Shown here: positions 10,088 through 19,349 of the stretch, in pieces
Layout: the number at the start of each line of letters is the position of its first letter
Numbering within the stretch: position 1 is the first letter of the stretch
DNA from: Amycolatopsis azurea DSM 43854
Lineage (GTDB): Bacteria; Actinomycetota; Actinomycetes; Mycobacteriales; Pseudonocardiaceae
Assembly: GCF_001995215.1 (NCBI RefSeq)
Contig: NZ_MUXN01000001.1
Coordinates: 119,611 to 183,610 of the forward strand
Direction: 5' to 3'
Length of the DNA: 64,000 bases
Translations under genes and position numbers: made by a program
The notes under the pieces: generated by a model
Told to the model about the DNA's origin: nothing
Databases searched by the model: none
Seen by the model: only the letters and a program-made list of their open reading frames with translations

Positions 10088-11884
10088 GTGGACGTTCTGG
10101 CGATCGATTTCGGTACCTCCAGCACGGTGGGGGTGCTTTCGATCCACGGCAGGGGGACGCAGGTCGTCGAGATCGACGGGTCGGTGACGATGTCGTCCGC
10201 GATCTACGTCGACAAGGACGGCACCGTCTTCGTCGGCCGCGACGCCGAACGCCGGGCCAGACTGGATCCGAGCCGGTTCGAGGCGAACCCGAAGCGGCGC
10301 ATCGACGAGGGCGCGCTCCAGCTCGGTGACGTCACGCTCCCCATCGCCGACGCCTTCGCCGCGGTCCTGCGCCGCGTCGGCGAAGAGGCCGAGCTGCTCC
10401 TGCAGCGCCCGCCCGCGCAGGTGCGCATTTCCCATCCCGCGGGCTGGGGCCCGGATCGCAAGCAGATCCTCCACGAGGCCGCGCTCAAGGCCGGATTCGG
10501 GACGACGGTGCTCATCCCCGAGCCGGTCGCCGCCGCCGCGCACTACGCCTCCCTGAACAACGGTCACCGGCCGCCCGGTCCGATCGCGGTCTACGACCTC
10601 GGGGCGGGCACGTTCGACTGCGCTGTCGTCGGTGTCAGCGCCCAGGGGTTCGCCGTGCTCGCCGAGGACGGCCTGCCCGATCTCGGCAGTCTCGACATCG
10701 ACCAGGCGCTGCTGGTGCACATCGGCCGCGAGGTGTCGCATTCCGAACCCGCGCGGTGGCAACGGATCCTGCGCCCGCAGTCGGTCAGCGACCGCCGCAC
10801 CCGCCGGTCGTTGCTGCAGGATGTCCGTGACGCCAAGGAAAGCCTGTCCCGGCACCAGCAGACCGAGATCCCGATGCCGGAGCCGTTCGGCGACGTGCGG
10901 GTGACGCGGATGGAGCTGGAGGCGCTCGTCCGGCCGAGTTTCCTGCGCAGTGGCGAGCTCCTGGCCGCCACGATCCATCGCGCCGGACTGTCCCCGGACC
11001 GGCTCGGCGGCGTCTACCTCGTCGGCGGGCCGAGCCGGATGCCGCTGCTGGCCAGCCTGCTGGCGAACCAGCTCAGGATCGCGCCGACGACGCAGGACCA
11101 GCCTGAGACGGCGGTCGCGTTCGGGCTGCACCACGTGCCCGCGGGCGGCGAGGACTCCCAGCTGACCGTGCCCGCTTTCGCGCCGGTCTCACCGCCGGTG
11201 CGGCAGCCGCCCGTCCACCAGCCGCCCGTCCAGCAGCAGCAGCCGCCACCCCCGGCGAGGCGCCCGCAGCCGCCGCGCTGGACACCGCCCACGCCGCCTC
11301 CGCCGCCGGGCCGGAACTGGCAGCGACCCACGACGTACGGCGTCATCGTGGTCGCCCTCGCGGCGATCGTGACGACGATCGTCCTGCTCGGCGGCGGCAA
11401 GGACGAGCCCGTGGCCGCGCAGGTCCCAGCAGTGCCGAAGCCGGCTTGCGATCAGCCGGGGCCGAAGGATGCGCAGGGGTTCACGGACTGTCTCCGCCGG
11501 ATCGCCGCCGTCATCCCGCAGCGCGACGACTGCCACGACGCGCCGGACGCGGCCGCCACGGTGGGTGCGGCGGTCGCGGTCACCTGTGTGTTCCAGGACG
11601 ACAAGGCGTCGAACGCGATCAACTACTACCAAGGTGTCCCGATGACCGGTCTGGAGGCCGGAGTCCGGGCGCAGATGACCAAGGGCAAGCCCGTGGAGGG
11701 CACCTGGGCCGCAGACGGGCTGCGAGGGCGCTACCTGGCGGGCGTCGGCAAGCGAAGCGGCATCGTGCTTTTCGGGACCGAAGACGCGCCCTTGACCGCG
11801 ATGCTCGTCTCGACCCGCAGCGACGGCAGCGCACGGACGACCGCGGAGATGGTCGAGTTCTTCACCGCGCAGCTCAAGCCCTGA
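10088..11884 (+). CDS. Hsp70-family protein with transmembrane segment and extracytoplasmic tail
   Basis: 598 residues from GTG 10088, preceded by GGAGGGGG. The N-terminal about 345 residues form an actin/Hsp70 ATPase domain: phosphate-1 motif DFGTSS, phosphate-2 YDLGAGTFDC and adenosine motif YLVGGPSRMPLL. No substrate-binding domain follows. Instead there is a Pro/Gln-rich linker (about 359-411), one transmembrane helix (about 415-436) and an outer domain with four cysteines that may form disulfides. This looks like a membrane-linked ATPase rather than a folding chaperone. Partner and role are unknown; similar fused proteins occur in other actinobacteria. Confidence 0.8.
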   Translation: MDVLAIDFGTSSTVGVLSIHGRGTQVVEIDGSVTMSSAIYVDKDGTVFVGRDAERRARLDPSRFEANPKRRIDEGALQLGDVTLPIADAFAAVLRRVGEEAELLLQRPPAQVRISHPAGWGPDRKQILHEAALKAGFGTTVLIPEPVAAAAHYASLNNGHRPPGPIAVYDLGAGTFDCAVVGVSAQGFAVLAEDGLPDLGSLDIDQALLVHIGREVSHSEPARWQRILRPQSVSDRRTRRSLLQDVRDAKESLSRHQQTEIPMPEPFGDVRVTRMELEALVRPSFLRSGELLAATIHRAGLSPDRLGGVYLVGGPSRMPLLASLLANQLRIAPTTQDQPETAVAFGLHHVPAGGEDSQLTVPAFAPVSPPVRQPPVHQPPVQQQQPPPPARRPQPPRWTPPTPPPPPGRNWQRPTTYGVIVVALAAIVTTIVLLGGGKDEPVAAQVPAVPKPACDQPGPKDAQGFTDCLRRIAAVIPQRDDCHDAPDAAATVGAAVAVTCVFQDDKASNAINYYQGVPMTGLEAGVRAQMTKGKPVEGTWAADGLRGRYLAGVGKRSGIVLFGTEDAPLTAMLVSTRSDGSARTTAEMVEFFTAQLKP

Positions 11885-12520
11885 TCAGTGCAGGCTGCCC
11901 GCCGGGGTCGAGAGGTCCTCGGTCACCGTGAGCGCGGTGTCCACGATGATCTCCAGCGCCTCCGCCGCGCGATGCGTGGCCAGGCTCGGCGCCGTCGTCC
12001 GCGCGGCCTGCTCCGGCGTGTAGGGAATGTGCACGAAACCGCCGCGCACGCCGGGAAAATCGTTGTCCAGCAAGTGCATCAGCCCGTAGAAGACCTGATT
12101 GCACACGTACGTCCCGGCGGTGTGCGAGACCGACGCGGGAAGTCCCGCGTTCTTGATCCCCGCGACACTCGCCTTCACCGGCAGTGTCGTGAAGTAGGCG
12201 TTGGGCCCGCCGGGGATCACCGGGACGTCGACGGGCTGTGAGCCCGCGTTGTCCGGGATGCGGGCGTCGATCAGGTTGATCGCGACCCGTTCCGGGGTGA
12301 CGTCGGCGCGGCCGCCCGCCTGTCCGACGCAGATCACCAGGTCCGGGCGGTATTCGTCGATCGCGTCGCGCAAGGTGACCAGCGAGCGCGAGAACACGCA
12401 CGGCAGTTCGACGGCCACCGTGTCGTGCCGCCGGCCGGTGAGCAGGGAAACCGCCTGCCACGACGGGTTCACCCGCTCACCGCCGAACGGTTCGAAGCCG
12501 GTGAGGAGCACAGACGTCAT
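11885..12520 (-). CDS. pcp: pyroglutamyl-peptidase I
   Basis: A 211-residue cysteine peptidase (family C15) removing N-terminal pyroglutamate. Expected catalytic residues are visible: Glu in DVTPERVAIN, Cys in GTYVCNQVFYG and His in GGFVHIPYTP. The substrate-loop start LLTGFEPFGG is also conserved. ATG at 12520 is preferred to a GTG nine bases earlier because it gives the family N terminus MTSVLLTGF. It ends directly at the stop of the convergent Hsp70-like gene and lies upstream of an M1 aminopeptidase on the same strand. Confidence 0.93.
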   Translation of the reverse strand: MTSVLLTGFEPFGGERVNPSWQAVSLLTGRRHDTVAVELPCVFSRSLVTLRDAIDEYRPDLVICVGQAGGRADVTPERVAINLIDARIPDNAGSQPVDVPVIPGGPNAYFTTLPVKASVAGIKNAGLPASVSHTAGTYVCNQVFYGLMHLLDNDFPGVRGGFVHIPYTPEQAARTTAPSLATHRAAEALEIIVDTALTVTEDLSTPAGSLH

Positions 12521-12547
12521 GCCCCTCACCCTAACGTGTGACGCCCG

Positions 12548-13963
12548 CTAGGCAGCCGGCTTGAGGTCCCCGGGATAGAGGAACTCGGGCGCCGGCTTGG
12601 TGTTGCCGTAGAACCACGCGTCGAAGAAGCCCTGGAGGTTCTTGTGCGCGATGCGCTCGGCGAACTTCTGGAACTCCGGCAGGCTCGCGTTGCCGTCGCG
12701 ATGCAGGGCGGGCCACGTCCTCAGGATGCGGTCGAACGGCGCCGCGCCGATGTAGTTCTTCAGCGCGTGCAGCGCCACCGGGCCCTTCGAGTACACGTAG
12801 GTGAACTCGTTGCCGGGGCCCATGTCGTAGAGCTTCCCGGCCCAGAACCGGTCCGTCGCCTTCTGCACGGCGGTCAGGTAGCGCGCCTTCAGGTCCTGGC
12901 CCGTCTTCGCCTCGGACCACATCCACTCCGCGTACGAGGCGAAGCATTCGTTGAGGCAGACGTCCTTCCACTTGTCGACGGCGACCGAGTCACCCCACCA
13001 CTGGTGGGCGTTCTCGTGCACGATCGTCGGCACGTTGCCCGCCGCGCCCGAGTAGATCGGCCTGCTCAGCGTCTCCAGCGAGAACCCGATCGGCTCGGCG
13101 AGGAAGATGCCGCCCGCCGCGTCCACCGGGTACCGCCCGAACTTCGACGCCAGGAAGTCGATGATCTCCGGCAGCCGCGCCTCGGCCTGCTTGGTCGCGG
13201 CCGGGGTGCCGGGGGCGTAGGCGTTGACGACCGGGGTGCCGTCGGACAGCTTCGTCCGCTCGAACTCCCACTTGTCGATCGCGACCGTCGTCATGTACGG
13301 CACGGCGGGGGTCTCTTCGGCCCAGGAGTAGGTGGTGTCCTTGCCGTTCTTGACCTGCCCGCGCTCGACGCCGTTCGAGATCACGCTCCATTCCGAGGGA
13401 ACGGTGATCGCGAGGTGGAAGGTCGCCTTGTCGCGCGGGGTGTCGTTGACCGGGTACCAGGTCGTCGCGGATTTCGGCTCGCCCGCGACGAAAGCGCCGC
13501 CGGATTTCGCGTACTGCCAGCCGTTCGCGCCCAGCGACGGATCCTCGATCGGCTGCGGGGAGCCGTGGTAGGCGATCTCGGCGGCGAACCGCTCGTGGTT
13601 CCGCAGCGGACGGGCCGGGGTGATGACCAGCTCGTGGTCACCGGTCCGCGTGAAGGTCGCCTTCCGCCCGTTGACCTTGACCGAGTCGACGGTGAGCCCG
13701 TGCAGGTCGAGGTTGAACGAGCTCAGCGACTGCGTCGTCCGGCCGGTGATCGTCGCCAGGCCGGTGAGCTGTTTGGTGGCGGGCTCGTAGCCGACTTTCA
13801 GGTTGTAGTCGGCGACGTCGTAGCCGCCGTTGCCGTCCTGCGGGTAGTAGCTGTCGCCCGCGCCGTCGGCGCCGGGTTTGCCGGTGTCGGCGAGGGCGGT
13901 CCCGCCGCCGAGGACACTCGCGGCCAGGACGGCGGCGATGACCGCCGCGCTCCGGTACCTCAT
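12548..13963 (-). CDS. secreted M1-family zinc metallopeptidase (aminopeptidase type)
   Basis: 471 residues with an N-terminal signal peptide (charged start, hydrophobic AAVIAAVLAASVLGGG, cut near ALA-DT). The zinc motif is HENAH (His316, Glu317, His320) with the third ligand Glu339 in LNECF, 19 residues on as in M1 enzymes; a YSKGP tyrosine follows. The short form without the C-terminal helical domain is common in actinobacteria. It is the first of three paralogs here (others at 23670 and 31193) that share the YYPxDGNGGYDV segment after the signal peptide. It probably acts outside the membrane on peptides. Confidence 0.9.
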   Translation of the reverse strand: MRYRSAAVIAAVLAASVLGGGTALADTGKPGADGAGDSYYPQDGNGGYDVADYNLKVGYEPATKQLTGLATITGRTTQSLSSFNLDLHGLTVDSVKVNGRKATFTRTGDHELVITPARPLRNHERFAAEIAYHGSPQPIEDPSLGANGWQYAKSGGAFVAGEPKSATTWYPVNDTPRDKATFHLAITVPSEWSVISNGVERGQVKNGKDTTYSWAEETPAVPYMTTVAIDKWEFERTKLSDGTPVVNAYAPGTPAATKQAEARLPEIIDFLASKFGRYPVDAAGGIFLAEPIGFSLETLSRPIYSGAAGNVPTIVHENAHQWWGDSVAVDKWKDVCLNECFASYAEWMWSEAKTGQDLKARYLTAVQKATDRFWAGKLYDMGPGNEFTYVYSKGPVALHALKNYIGAAPFDRILRTWPALHRDGNASLPEFQKFAERIAHKNLQGFFDAWFYGNTKPAPEFLYPGDLKPAA

Positions 13964-14158
13964 TCACGCTCCCAGTCGATCGGCTGTCATTTGGCCCCGA
14001 ACCTAACGCCGTGACCTCGGTCGTCCGCCCGGAAAGCTCCTTCGTGCCCGGAAAATCCCGCCTTCCGTCGCCTGGAAGAGCTACGGGACCCGGCCGCGCG
14101 CTTCGAGAGACACAGCCTGGTCGGGGTATTGAGTGGCGCCTTCTGGAAAGCTGGGGGC

Positions 14159-17100
14159 GTGCGTGTGACGCTGCTGGGCCCGGTCGGAGCGGAGGCCGGT
14201 GACGGCATCCCGGTCGACATCGGCGGTGCCCGCCTCCGCATGCTCTTGGCCAGGCTCGCGCTGGAGCCCGGCCGCGCCGTCCCGGCGGCGGCCCTCATCG
14301 ACGGTCTCTGGGGCGCGGAACCGCCTGCCGACGCCGCGAACGCGCTGCAATCCCTGGTCTCGCGGTTGCGCAAGGTCCTGCGCGCCGACGACGTCGCCCT
14401 CGACTCGGGGCCGGGCGGCTACCGGCTGGACGTCGCCCGCGAGGACGTCGACGCGTGCCGCTTCGAGCGGCTGGCCGCCGAGGGCCGCGCGGAACTGGCG
14501 GCGGGCCGGGACGCCGGTGCGGCCGTGATCCTCGCCGAAGCGCTCGGACTCTGGCGTGGTCAGGCGCTGTCCGATGTCCTCGACGCCCCCTTCGCGCAGG
14601 CGCCCGCGACTCGGCTGGAGGACCTGCGCCTCGAAGCCGCCGAAGACCGCTTCGAGGCCGAGATCCGGCTCGGCGGGCACGACCGGGTCCTGGCCGATCT
14701 CAAGGAGGCGGCCGCGCGGCACCCGCTGCGCGAACGGCTCGCCGGGCTGTGGATCCGGGCGTTGTGCGCGGCGGACCGGCAGTCCGACGCCCTCGCCTTC
14801 TACGAGGAGGTCCGGGCGGCGCTGGCCGACGAACTGGGCGTCGATCCCTCGGCCGAACTCCAGGAGATCCACCTCTCCGCACTGCGCGGCGAACTCGGCC
14901 CACCACCCGCGGCGGCCGATCACCTCCCGGTGCGGCTGACCAGCTTCGTCGGCCGTGACGACGAGCTGAAACTGATCGCCGAACTCCTCGCCGGCGCGCG
15001 GCTGGTGACGCTCGTCGGGCCCGGCGGCGCGGGGAAGACGCGGCTGGCCACCGAGGTCGCGACGCGGCACCCGGCGCATACGCGCGGACGCGTCTGGTTC
15101 GTGCCGCTCGCCGGTGTCCGCGACCCTGGTGACCTGCCCGGCGCGGTCTTCGCCGCGCTGGAGCTGTGGGACCTCGGCCTCTCGCACAGTGGCGACCCGA
15201 TGCGGCGGCCGGTGGAGGCGCTGGTCCGGGTCGTGGAGACGCTCGGCGCCGGCGAATCGGTGCTGGTGCTGGACAACTGCGAGCATCTGGTCGACGCGGC
15301 CGCGGAGCTGGCGAACACCCTGCTGCGCCGCGTGCCGACCCTGCGGATCCTCGCGACGAGCCGCGAGGCGCTGGCCATCGACGGCGAGACGCTGTGCCCG
15401 CTCGGCCCGTTGTCCGTGCCGGAAGGGAAGCCGACGGTCCCGCAGGCCGCCGAGGCGGGCGCGATCCGGCTGTTCGTCGACCGGGCGGCGGCCGTGCGGC
15501 CGGACTTCGTCCTCGACGAGTCCACTGTGGACGACGTCGCGCAGATCTGCCGACGGCTGGACGGGATGCCGTTGGCGCTGGAACTGGCCGCCGCACGGCT
15601 GCGGTCGATGACCGTCGCGCAGATCTCGCGGCGCCTCGACGACCGCTTCCGCCTGCTGACCTCCGGCAGCCGGACGGCTTTGCCGAGGCAGCGCACACTG
15701 CGCGCCGTCGTCGAGTGGAGCTGGGATCTCCTGGACGACGCCGAACGCGTCCTGGCGAGACGGCTTTCGGTTTTCGGGGCGGGTGCCGAGGTCGAAGCGG
15801 TCGAAAGCGTCTGCGCCGGGGACGGCCTGCCCGCCGAAGACGTCATGTACGTCCTCGGCTCGCTCGTCGAGAAGTCCATTGTGGACGCGACGGCCGGTGA
15901 TCACGGCGAGCCGCGCTACCGCATGCTGGAGACCATCCGGGCGTACGGGGCGGAGCGTCTCGACGAGGCCGAAGAACGGCCACGGCTGACGAAGGCGTAT
16001 CACCGCTACTACGCCGAACTCGCCGAGCGGCTGGAGCCGTTGCTGCGGACGAGGGACCAGCTCACGGCCATCTCGCGGTACGACGCCGAGCACGGCAACA
16101 TCGTGACGGCGCTCCGTCAGGCCATCGACGCGGGTGACGCGGAGATGGCGATGCACCTGTTCGGCAGCACTTTCTGGTACTGGCTGATCAAGGGCGACAG
16201 CGGTCGGGTCGAGTCCTTCGTCGCCGAGGTGCTCACTTTCGGCGACCGCCTGGACGAGGACTTCGCGGCCGCGTTCGTGGCGATGCGCGAGATCACCACG
16301 ATGATCCCCGGGGTCGGCGACCCCGAAGTCGTGCGGGAACTCATCGAAGAATGCGTGCGGACGAACGCGCACACCAGGTTCACCGGGCTGGCCATCGGCC
16401 TGCCCATGCTGGCCTTCTTCAGCCAGGACAAGGAACTCGCGCACCGCGAGGTGGAAAGGGCGCTGGCGAACCCTGACCCGTGGGCGAGGTCCGCGGGAGC
16501 CTGGGCGCAGAGCTTCATCCTCACCGACGACGGCGACACCGAAGGGGCCGAACGGGCCAGGGACAGGGCTTACGAAGGATTCCTCGCCATCGGAGACCGC
16601 TGGGGCACCGCGATGGCGGTGGGCATGAAGGCGAGCGACATCTCGATGTCCGGCGATCACGAGACCGCGCTCGCGCTGTACCGGCAGGGGCTCGCCCTCG
16701 CGCTCGAACTGGGTTCGCAGGACGACGTGATCCAGCAGCGCTGGCGGCTCGCGACGGAGTACGCGCGGGCCGGTGACATCGAAACGGGCCTGCGCGAGAT
16801 AGGCGACGCCGAACGCTACGCGGTCGACACCGGCAACGACCAGCTCGCGGTGATGGTGCTGGTGGGCAAGGCCGACCTGTTCAGCCGCGCCGGCCGGATC
16901 GACGAGGCGCGGGCGGTCGCCGCCCGGTTCCGTGAGCTGATGGCCACCGTGCCGATGCCGGGCATGTTCGGCGAGGAGTTCGGCGGGTACATCGACACGG
17001 AGGTGGCGCTGGCCGCCGGGGATCTGGCCGGGGCCGAGCGTGGCGCCGCGATCGTCGTGAAGTCCACCGCGGACCGGGGCGACATGCCCGATCTCGGGCG

Positions 17101-17344
17101 GATCGTCGAGGTCTGCGGCCTGATCCGGTTCCGGCAGGGACGGCCCGAGCCCGCGGTCCGGCTGCTCGGCGCGGCGAAACTCCTCAGGGGCAGGCTGGAT
17201 CTCGGCGAGCCCGGCATCCGGGCGTTGATCGACAGCCTCCGCGCGCACTTCGGCGAGGAGCGCTACGAGGAGCTGCTCGCACAGGACGCCGGGAGTTCCC
17301 GGCCCGAGCTGGTCGCCTGGATCAGCCAGGAAATGGGCGCGTGA
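14159..17344 (+). CDS. AfsR/SARP-type regulator with BTAD, NB-ARC and TPR domains
   Basis: About 1061 residues. The N-terminal OmpR-like winged helix (RVTLLGPVG ... LQSLVSRLRKVL, 1-95) and BTAD domain (about 100-245) are followed by an NTPase with Walker A GPGGAGKTR (near residue 287) and VLVLDNCEH, then a long TPR-like helical region. Large SARPs activate secondary metabolism or stress genes through direct-repeat promoters. The GTG at 14159 is preferred for the conserved VRVTLLGP start; a TTG at 14129 is possible. No obvious biosynthetic cluster is beside it. The convergent ABC exporter is its nearest neighbour. Confidence 0.85.
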   Translation: MRVTLLGPVGAEAGDGIPVDIGGARLRMLLARLALEPGRAVPAAALIDGLWGAEPPADAANALQSLVSRLRKVLRADDVALDSGPGGYRLDVAREDVDACRFERLAAEGRAELAAGRDAGAAVILAEALGLWRGQALSDVLDAPFAQAPATRLEDLRLEAAEDRFEAEIRLGGHDRVLADLKEAAARHPLRERLAGLWIRALCAADRQSDALAFYEEVRAALADELGVDPSAELQEIHLSALRGELGPPPAAADHLPVRLTSFVGRDDELKLIAELLAGARLVTLVGPGGAGKTRLATEVATRHPAHTRGRVWFVPLAGVRDPGDLPGAVFAALELWDLGLSHSGDPMRRPVEALVRVVETLGAGESVLVLDNCEHLVDAAAELANTLLRRVPTLRILATSREALAIDGETLCPLGPLSVPEGKPTVPQAAEAGAIRLFVDRAAAVRPDFVLDESTVDDVAQICRRLDGMPLALELAAARLRSMTVAQISRRLDDRFRLLTSGSRTALPRQRTLRAVVEWSWDLLDDAERVLARRLSVFGAGAEVEAVESVCAGDGLPAEDVMYVLGSLVEKSIVDATAGDHGEPRYRMLETIRAYGAERLDEAEERPRLTKAYHRYYAELAERLEPLLRTRDQLTAISRYDAEHGNIVTALRQAIDAGDAEMAMHLFGSTFWYWLIKGDSGRVESFVAEVLTFGDRLDEDFAAAFVAMREITTMIPGVGDPEVVRELIEECVRTNAHTRFTGLAIGLPMLAFFSQDKELAHREVERALANPDPWARSAGAWAQSFILTDDGDTEGAERARDRAYEGFLAIGDRWGTAMAVGMKASDISMSGDHETALALYRQGLALALELGSQDDVIQQRWRLATEYARAGDIETGLREIGDAERYAVDTGNDQLAVMVLVGKADLFSRAGRIDEARAVAARFRELMATVPMPGMFGEEFGGYIDTEVALAAGDLAGAERGAAIVVKSTADRGDMPDLGRIVEVCGLIRFRQGRPEPAVRLLGAAKLLRGRLDLGEPGIRALIDSLRAHFGEERYEELLAQDAGSSRPELVAWISQEMGA

Positions 17345-17385
17345 AGAAGGGCCCCTCGCCTCGGATGAGGCAAGGAGCCCTTCAC
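17341..17385. terminator. imperfect terminator hairpin between convergent genes
   Basis: A long imperfect stem runs from GTGAAG at 17341 to CTTCAC at 17385, with GGGC/GCCC and GCCTC/GAGGC pairs inside. It overlaps the SARP stop codon and lies before the stop of the convergent permease, so it can serve both directions. Confidence 0.65.
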
Positions 17386-17406
17386 GCGCGTTCCCCCTGA
17401 CCCCCG

Positions 17407-18207
17407 TCAGACGCGCTTCCGGTAAGCCCAAGTGGCGAGCGGGAAGAAGACCGCGATCGCGGCCGCCATCCAGATCAGCGAGCCGGTCAGCGGGCCGGCG
17501 ATCGGCCCGCCGTTCATCAACCCGCGCAGGACGTCGGACATCTGCGTCACCGGGCTGATGTCGGCCCACGCCTTCAGCCAGCCGGGCATCGTGCTCGTCC
17601 CCACGAACACGTTGCTGCCGAAGGTCAGCGGCATCAGCACCACGAACATCAGGCCCTGCACCGCGCCGGGGCTCTTCAGCAGCATCCCGACGAACACCGA
17701 GGCCCAGCAGAACGACAGCGCGAACGCGATCACCAGCACGATCGCCAGCGCGAACTCCGCCGGTCCGGTCTGGATCCGGTAGCCCATGATCGTCGCGACG
17801 ACCATCAGGACGACGAGGCACACCACGTACCGCACGATGTCGGCCAGCACGGCGCCGATCAGTGGTGCGGACCGCGCGATCGGCATCGCGCGGAACCGGT
17901 CGAACACGCCCTTGGTGACGTCGGTGTTGAGCTGGACGCCGACGGTCATGCTGGCCTGCAGGATGTTGAACACCATGATGCCGGGCACGATCATCTGGAG
18001 GTAGCCCTCGGTGCTGCCCATGATCGCGCCACCGAACAGGTAGACGAACATGACCAGGAAGATGATCGGCGCGAGCGTGACGTCGGCCAGCTGCTCCGGG
18101 TTCTTGCGGATCTTCAGGACGCCGCGCCAGGCAAGGGAAAGCCCGTGCTGAACGCTGCTGGAGAGTGAAACGCGCCGTGGTGGTGCGGGCGCGGCGATGG
18201 TCGTCAT
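17407..18207 (-). CDS. ABC-2 type transporter permease (DrrB-like)
   Basis: 266 residues with about six membrane segments, starting after a cytoplasmic helix (LAWRGVLKIRKNPEQLADVTLAPIIF). The pattern matches the daunorubicin-resistance DrrB group of drug exporters. Its ATG (18207) overlaps the TGA of the ATPase gene by four bases, so the two are coupled and form one exporter. Transported compound unknown. The convergent SARP regulator may or may not be related. Confidence 0.9.
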   Translation of the reverse strand: MTTIAAPAPPRRVSLSSSVQHGLSLAWRGVLKIRKNPEQLADVTLAPIIFLVMFVYLFGGAIMGSTEGYLQMIVPGIMVFNILQASMTVGVQLNTDVTKGVFDRFRAMPIARSAPLIGAVLADIVRYVVCLVVLMVVATIMGYRIQTGPAEFALAIVLVIAFALSFCWASVFVGMLLKSPGAVQGLMFVVLMPLTFGSNVFVGTSTMPGWLKAWADISPVTQMSDVLRGLMNGGPIAGPLTGSLIWMAAAIAVFFPLATWAYRKRV

Positions 18208-19178
18208 ACCAGGCTCCCTTCCGGAGTCGTGTCCTTTGTGGACTGAGTGTTCTTGCCGGTCAGCGCGAGGAACACCTCGTCGAGGCTGGGCAGCCGCAGC
18301 GCCAGCTCGTCCGCGGTGATCCCGGCTTCGTCCAGCTTGCGGACCAGAGTGGACAGCAGGACCGGGTCGGCGACGGGCGCGGTGAGCAGCCCGGTGTCGT
18401 CGTCCCGGTTCGGCCGGACCCCGGTGAGGCCGGCCAGGATGCGCTCGACGGCGTCGAGGTCGGCGAGCGCGGTCGGCCGGACCTGCAGCGTCTGGCCGCC
18501 GGTCCGCCGCTTGAGCTCGTCGGCCCGCCCGTTCGCCACGACGTGCCCGTGGTCGAACACGGTGATCGTGTCGGCCAGCTGGTCGGCCTCCTCCAGGTAC
18601 TGCGTGGTGAGCAGCACCGTGGTCCCGTCCGCGACCAGCGTCCGGACCACGGCCCAGACCTCGTTGCGGGCGTGCGGGTCGAGGCCGGTGGTCGGCTCGT
18701 CCAGGTACAGCACCTTGGGACGGCCGACGAGGCTCGCGGCGAGGTCGAGCCGCCGCCGCATGCCGCCCGAGTAGGTCTTGATCGCGCGGCCGGCGGCGTC
18801 GGTCAGCTCGAACCGCTCCAGCAGATCGGCCGCGCGCTTCTTCGCGTCCGCCCTCGAGAACTCCAGCAGCCTGCCGATCAGGACCAGGTTCTCCGTACCG
18901 GAGAGGTCCTCGTCGACCGACGCGTACTGCCCGGTCAGCCCGATCATGCCGCGGACCGCCATCGGGTTCTTGACGACGTCGTACCCGAAGACGCTCGCGT
19001 GGCCGCGGTCCGGCCGGATCAAGGTGGCCAGGATCCGGACGGCGGTCGTCTTCCCCGCGCCGTTCGGCCCCAGCACCCCGACCACCTTGCCCGCCGGGAC
19101 CTCCAGATCGACCCCGTCGAGCGCCTTCGTCTCCCCATAGTGTTTGACCAGGCCCTCGGCCCTGATCGCGTGAGTCAT
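18204..19178 (-). CDS. ABC transporter ATPase (DrrA-like)
   Basis: 324 residues with Walker A GPNGAGKTT, signature YSGGMRRRLDLA, Walker B VLYLDEPTTGLD and an H-loop region. The C-terminal DUF4162-like extension ends in LPSLDEVFLALTG, the hallmark of DrrA-type drug-export ATPases. ATG at 19178 is preceded by AGGAGG. Coupled to the permease downstream. It would energise export of a hydrophobic metabolite or drug. Confidence 0.92.
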   Translation of the reverse strand: MTHAIRAEGLVKHYGETKALDGVDLEVPAGKVVGVLGPNGAGKTTAVRILATLIRPDRGHASVFGYDVVKNPMAVRGMIGLTGQYASVDEDLSGTENLVLIGRLLEFSRADAKKRAADLLERFELTDAAGRAIKTYSGGMRRRLDLAASLVGRPKVLYLDEPTTGLDPHARNEVWAVVRTLVADGTTVLLTTQYLEEADQLADTITVFDHGHVVANGRADELKRRTGGQTLQVRPTALADLDAVERILAGLTGVRPNRDDDTGLLTAPVADPVLLSTLVRKLDEAGITADELALRLPSLDEVFLALTGKNTQSTKDTTPEGSLV

Positions 19179-19349
19179 CGTTTCCTCCTGTGGATCTCGC
19201 CCCGCGGACAAAGGTGCACCCCTGGCCTGGCAGACCGCGCACAGCGCGCTGGCAGCGGCTGATACGTGCTGGTAGACGCGGTGTGAGGAGGTTGTGAAGG
19301 TCTTGTGGAGACCGCCGTCACAGCGTCCGTGATCGGCATACTCGACGTC

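Noticed and set aside
9322..11884. Defence island made of toxin-antitoxin plus Hsp70-like protein
   Set aside because: The Hsp70-like gene has its own ribosome site, a 60-base gap and a membrane architecture unrelated to known defence systems; no nuclease or sensor is nearby.
13964..14158. Additional small genes in the gap before the SARP gene
   Set aside because: Only short frames lacking ribosome sites; treated as divergent promoter region.
14081..17821. A 1246-codon open frame antisense to the SARP gene
   Set aside because: Arg/Gly-rich shadow frame without recognisable domains; the plus strand has ordered BTAD, NTPase and TPR regions.
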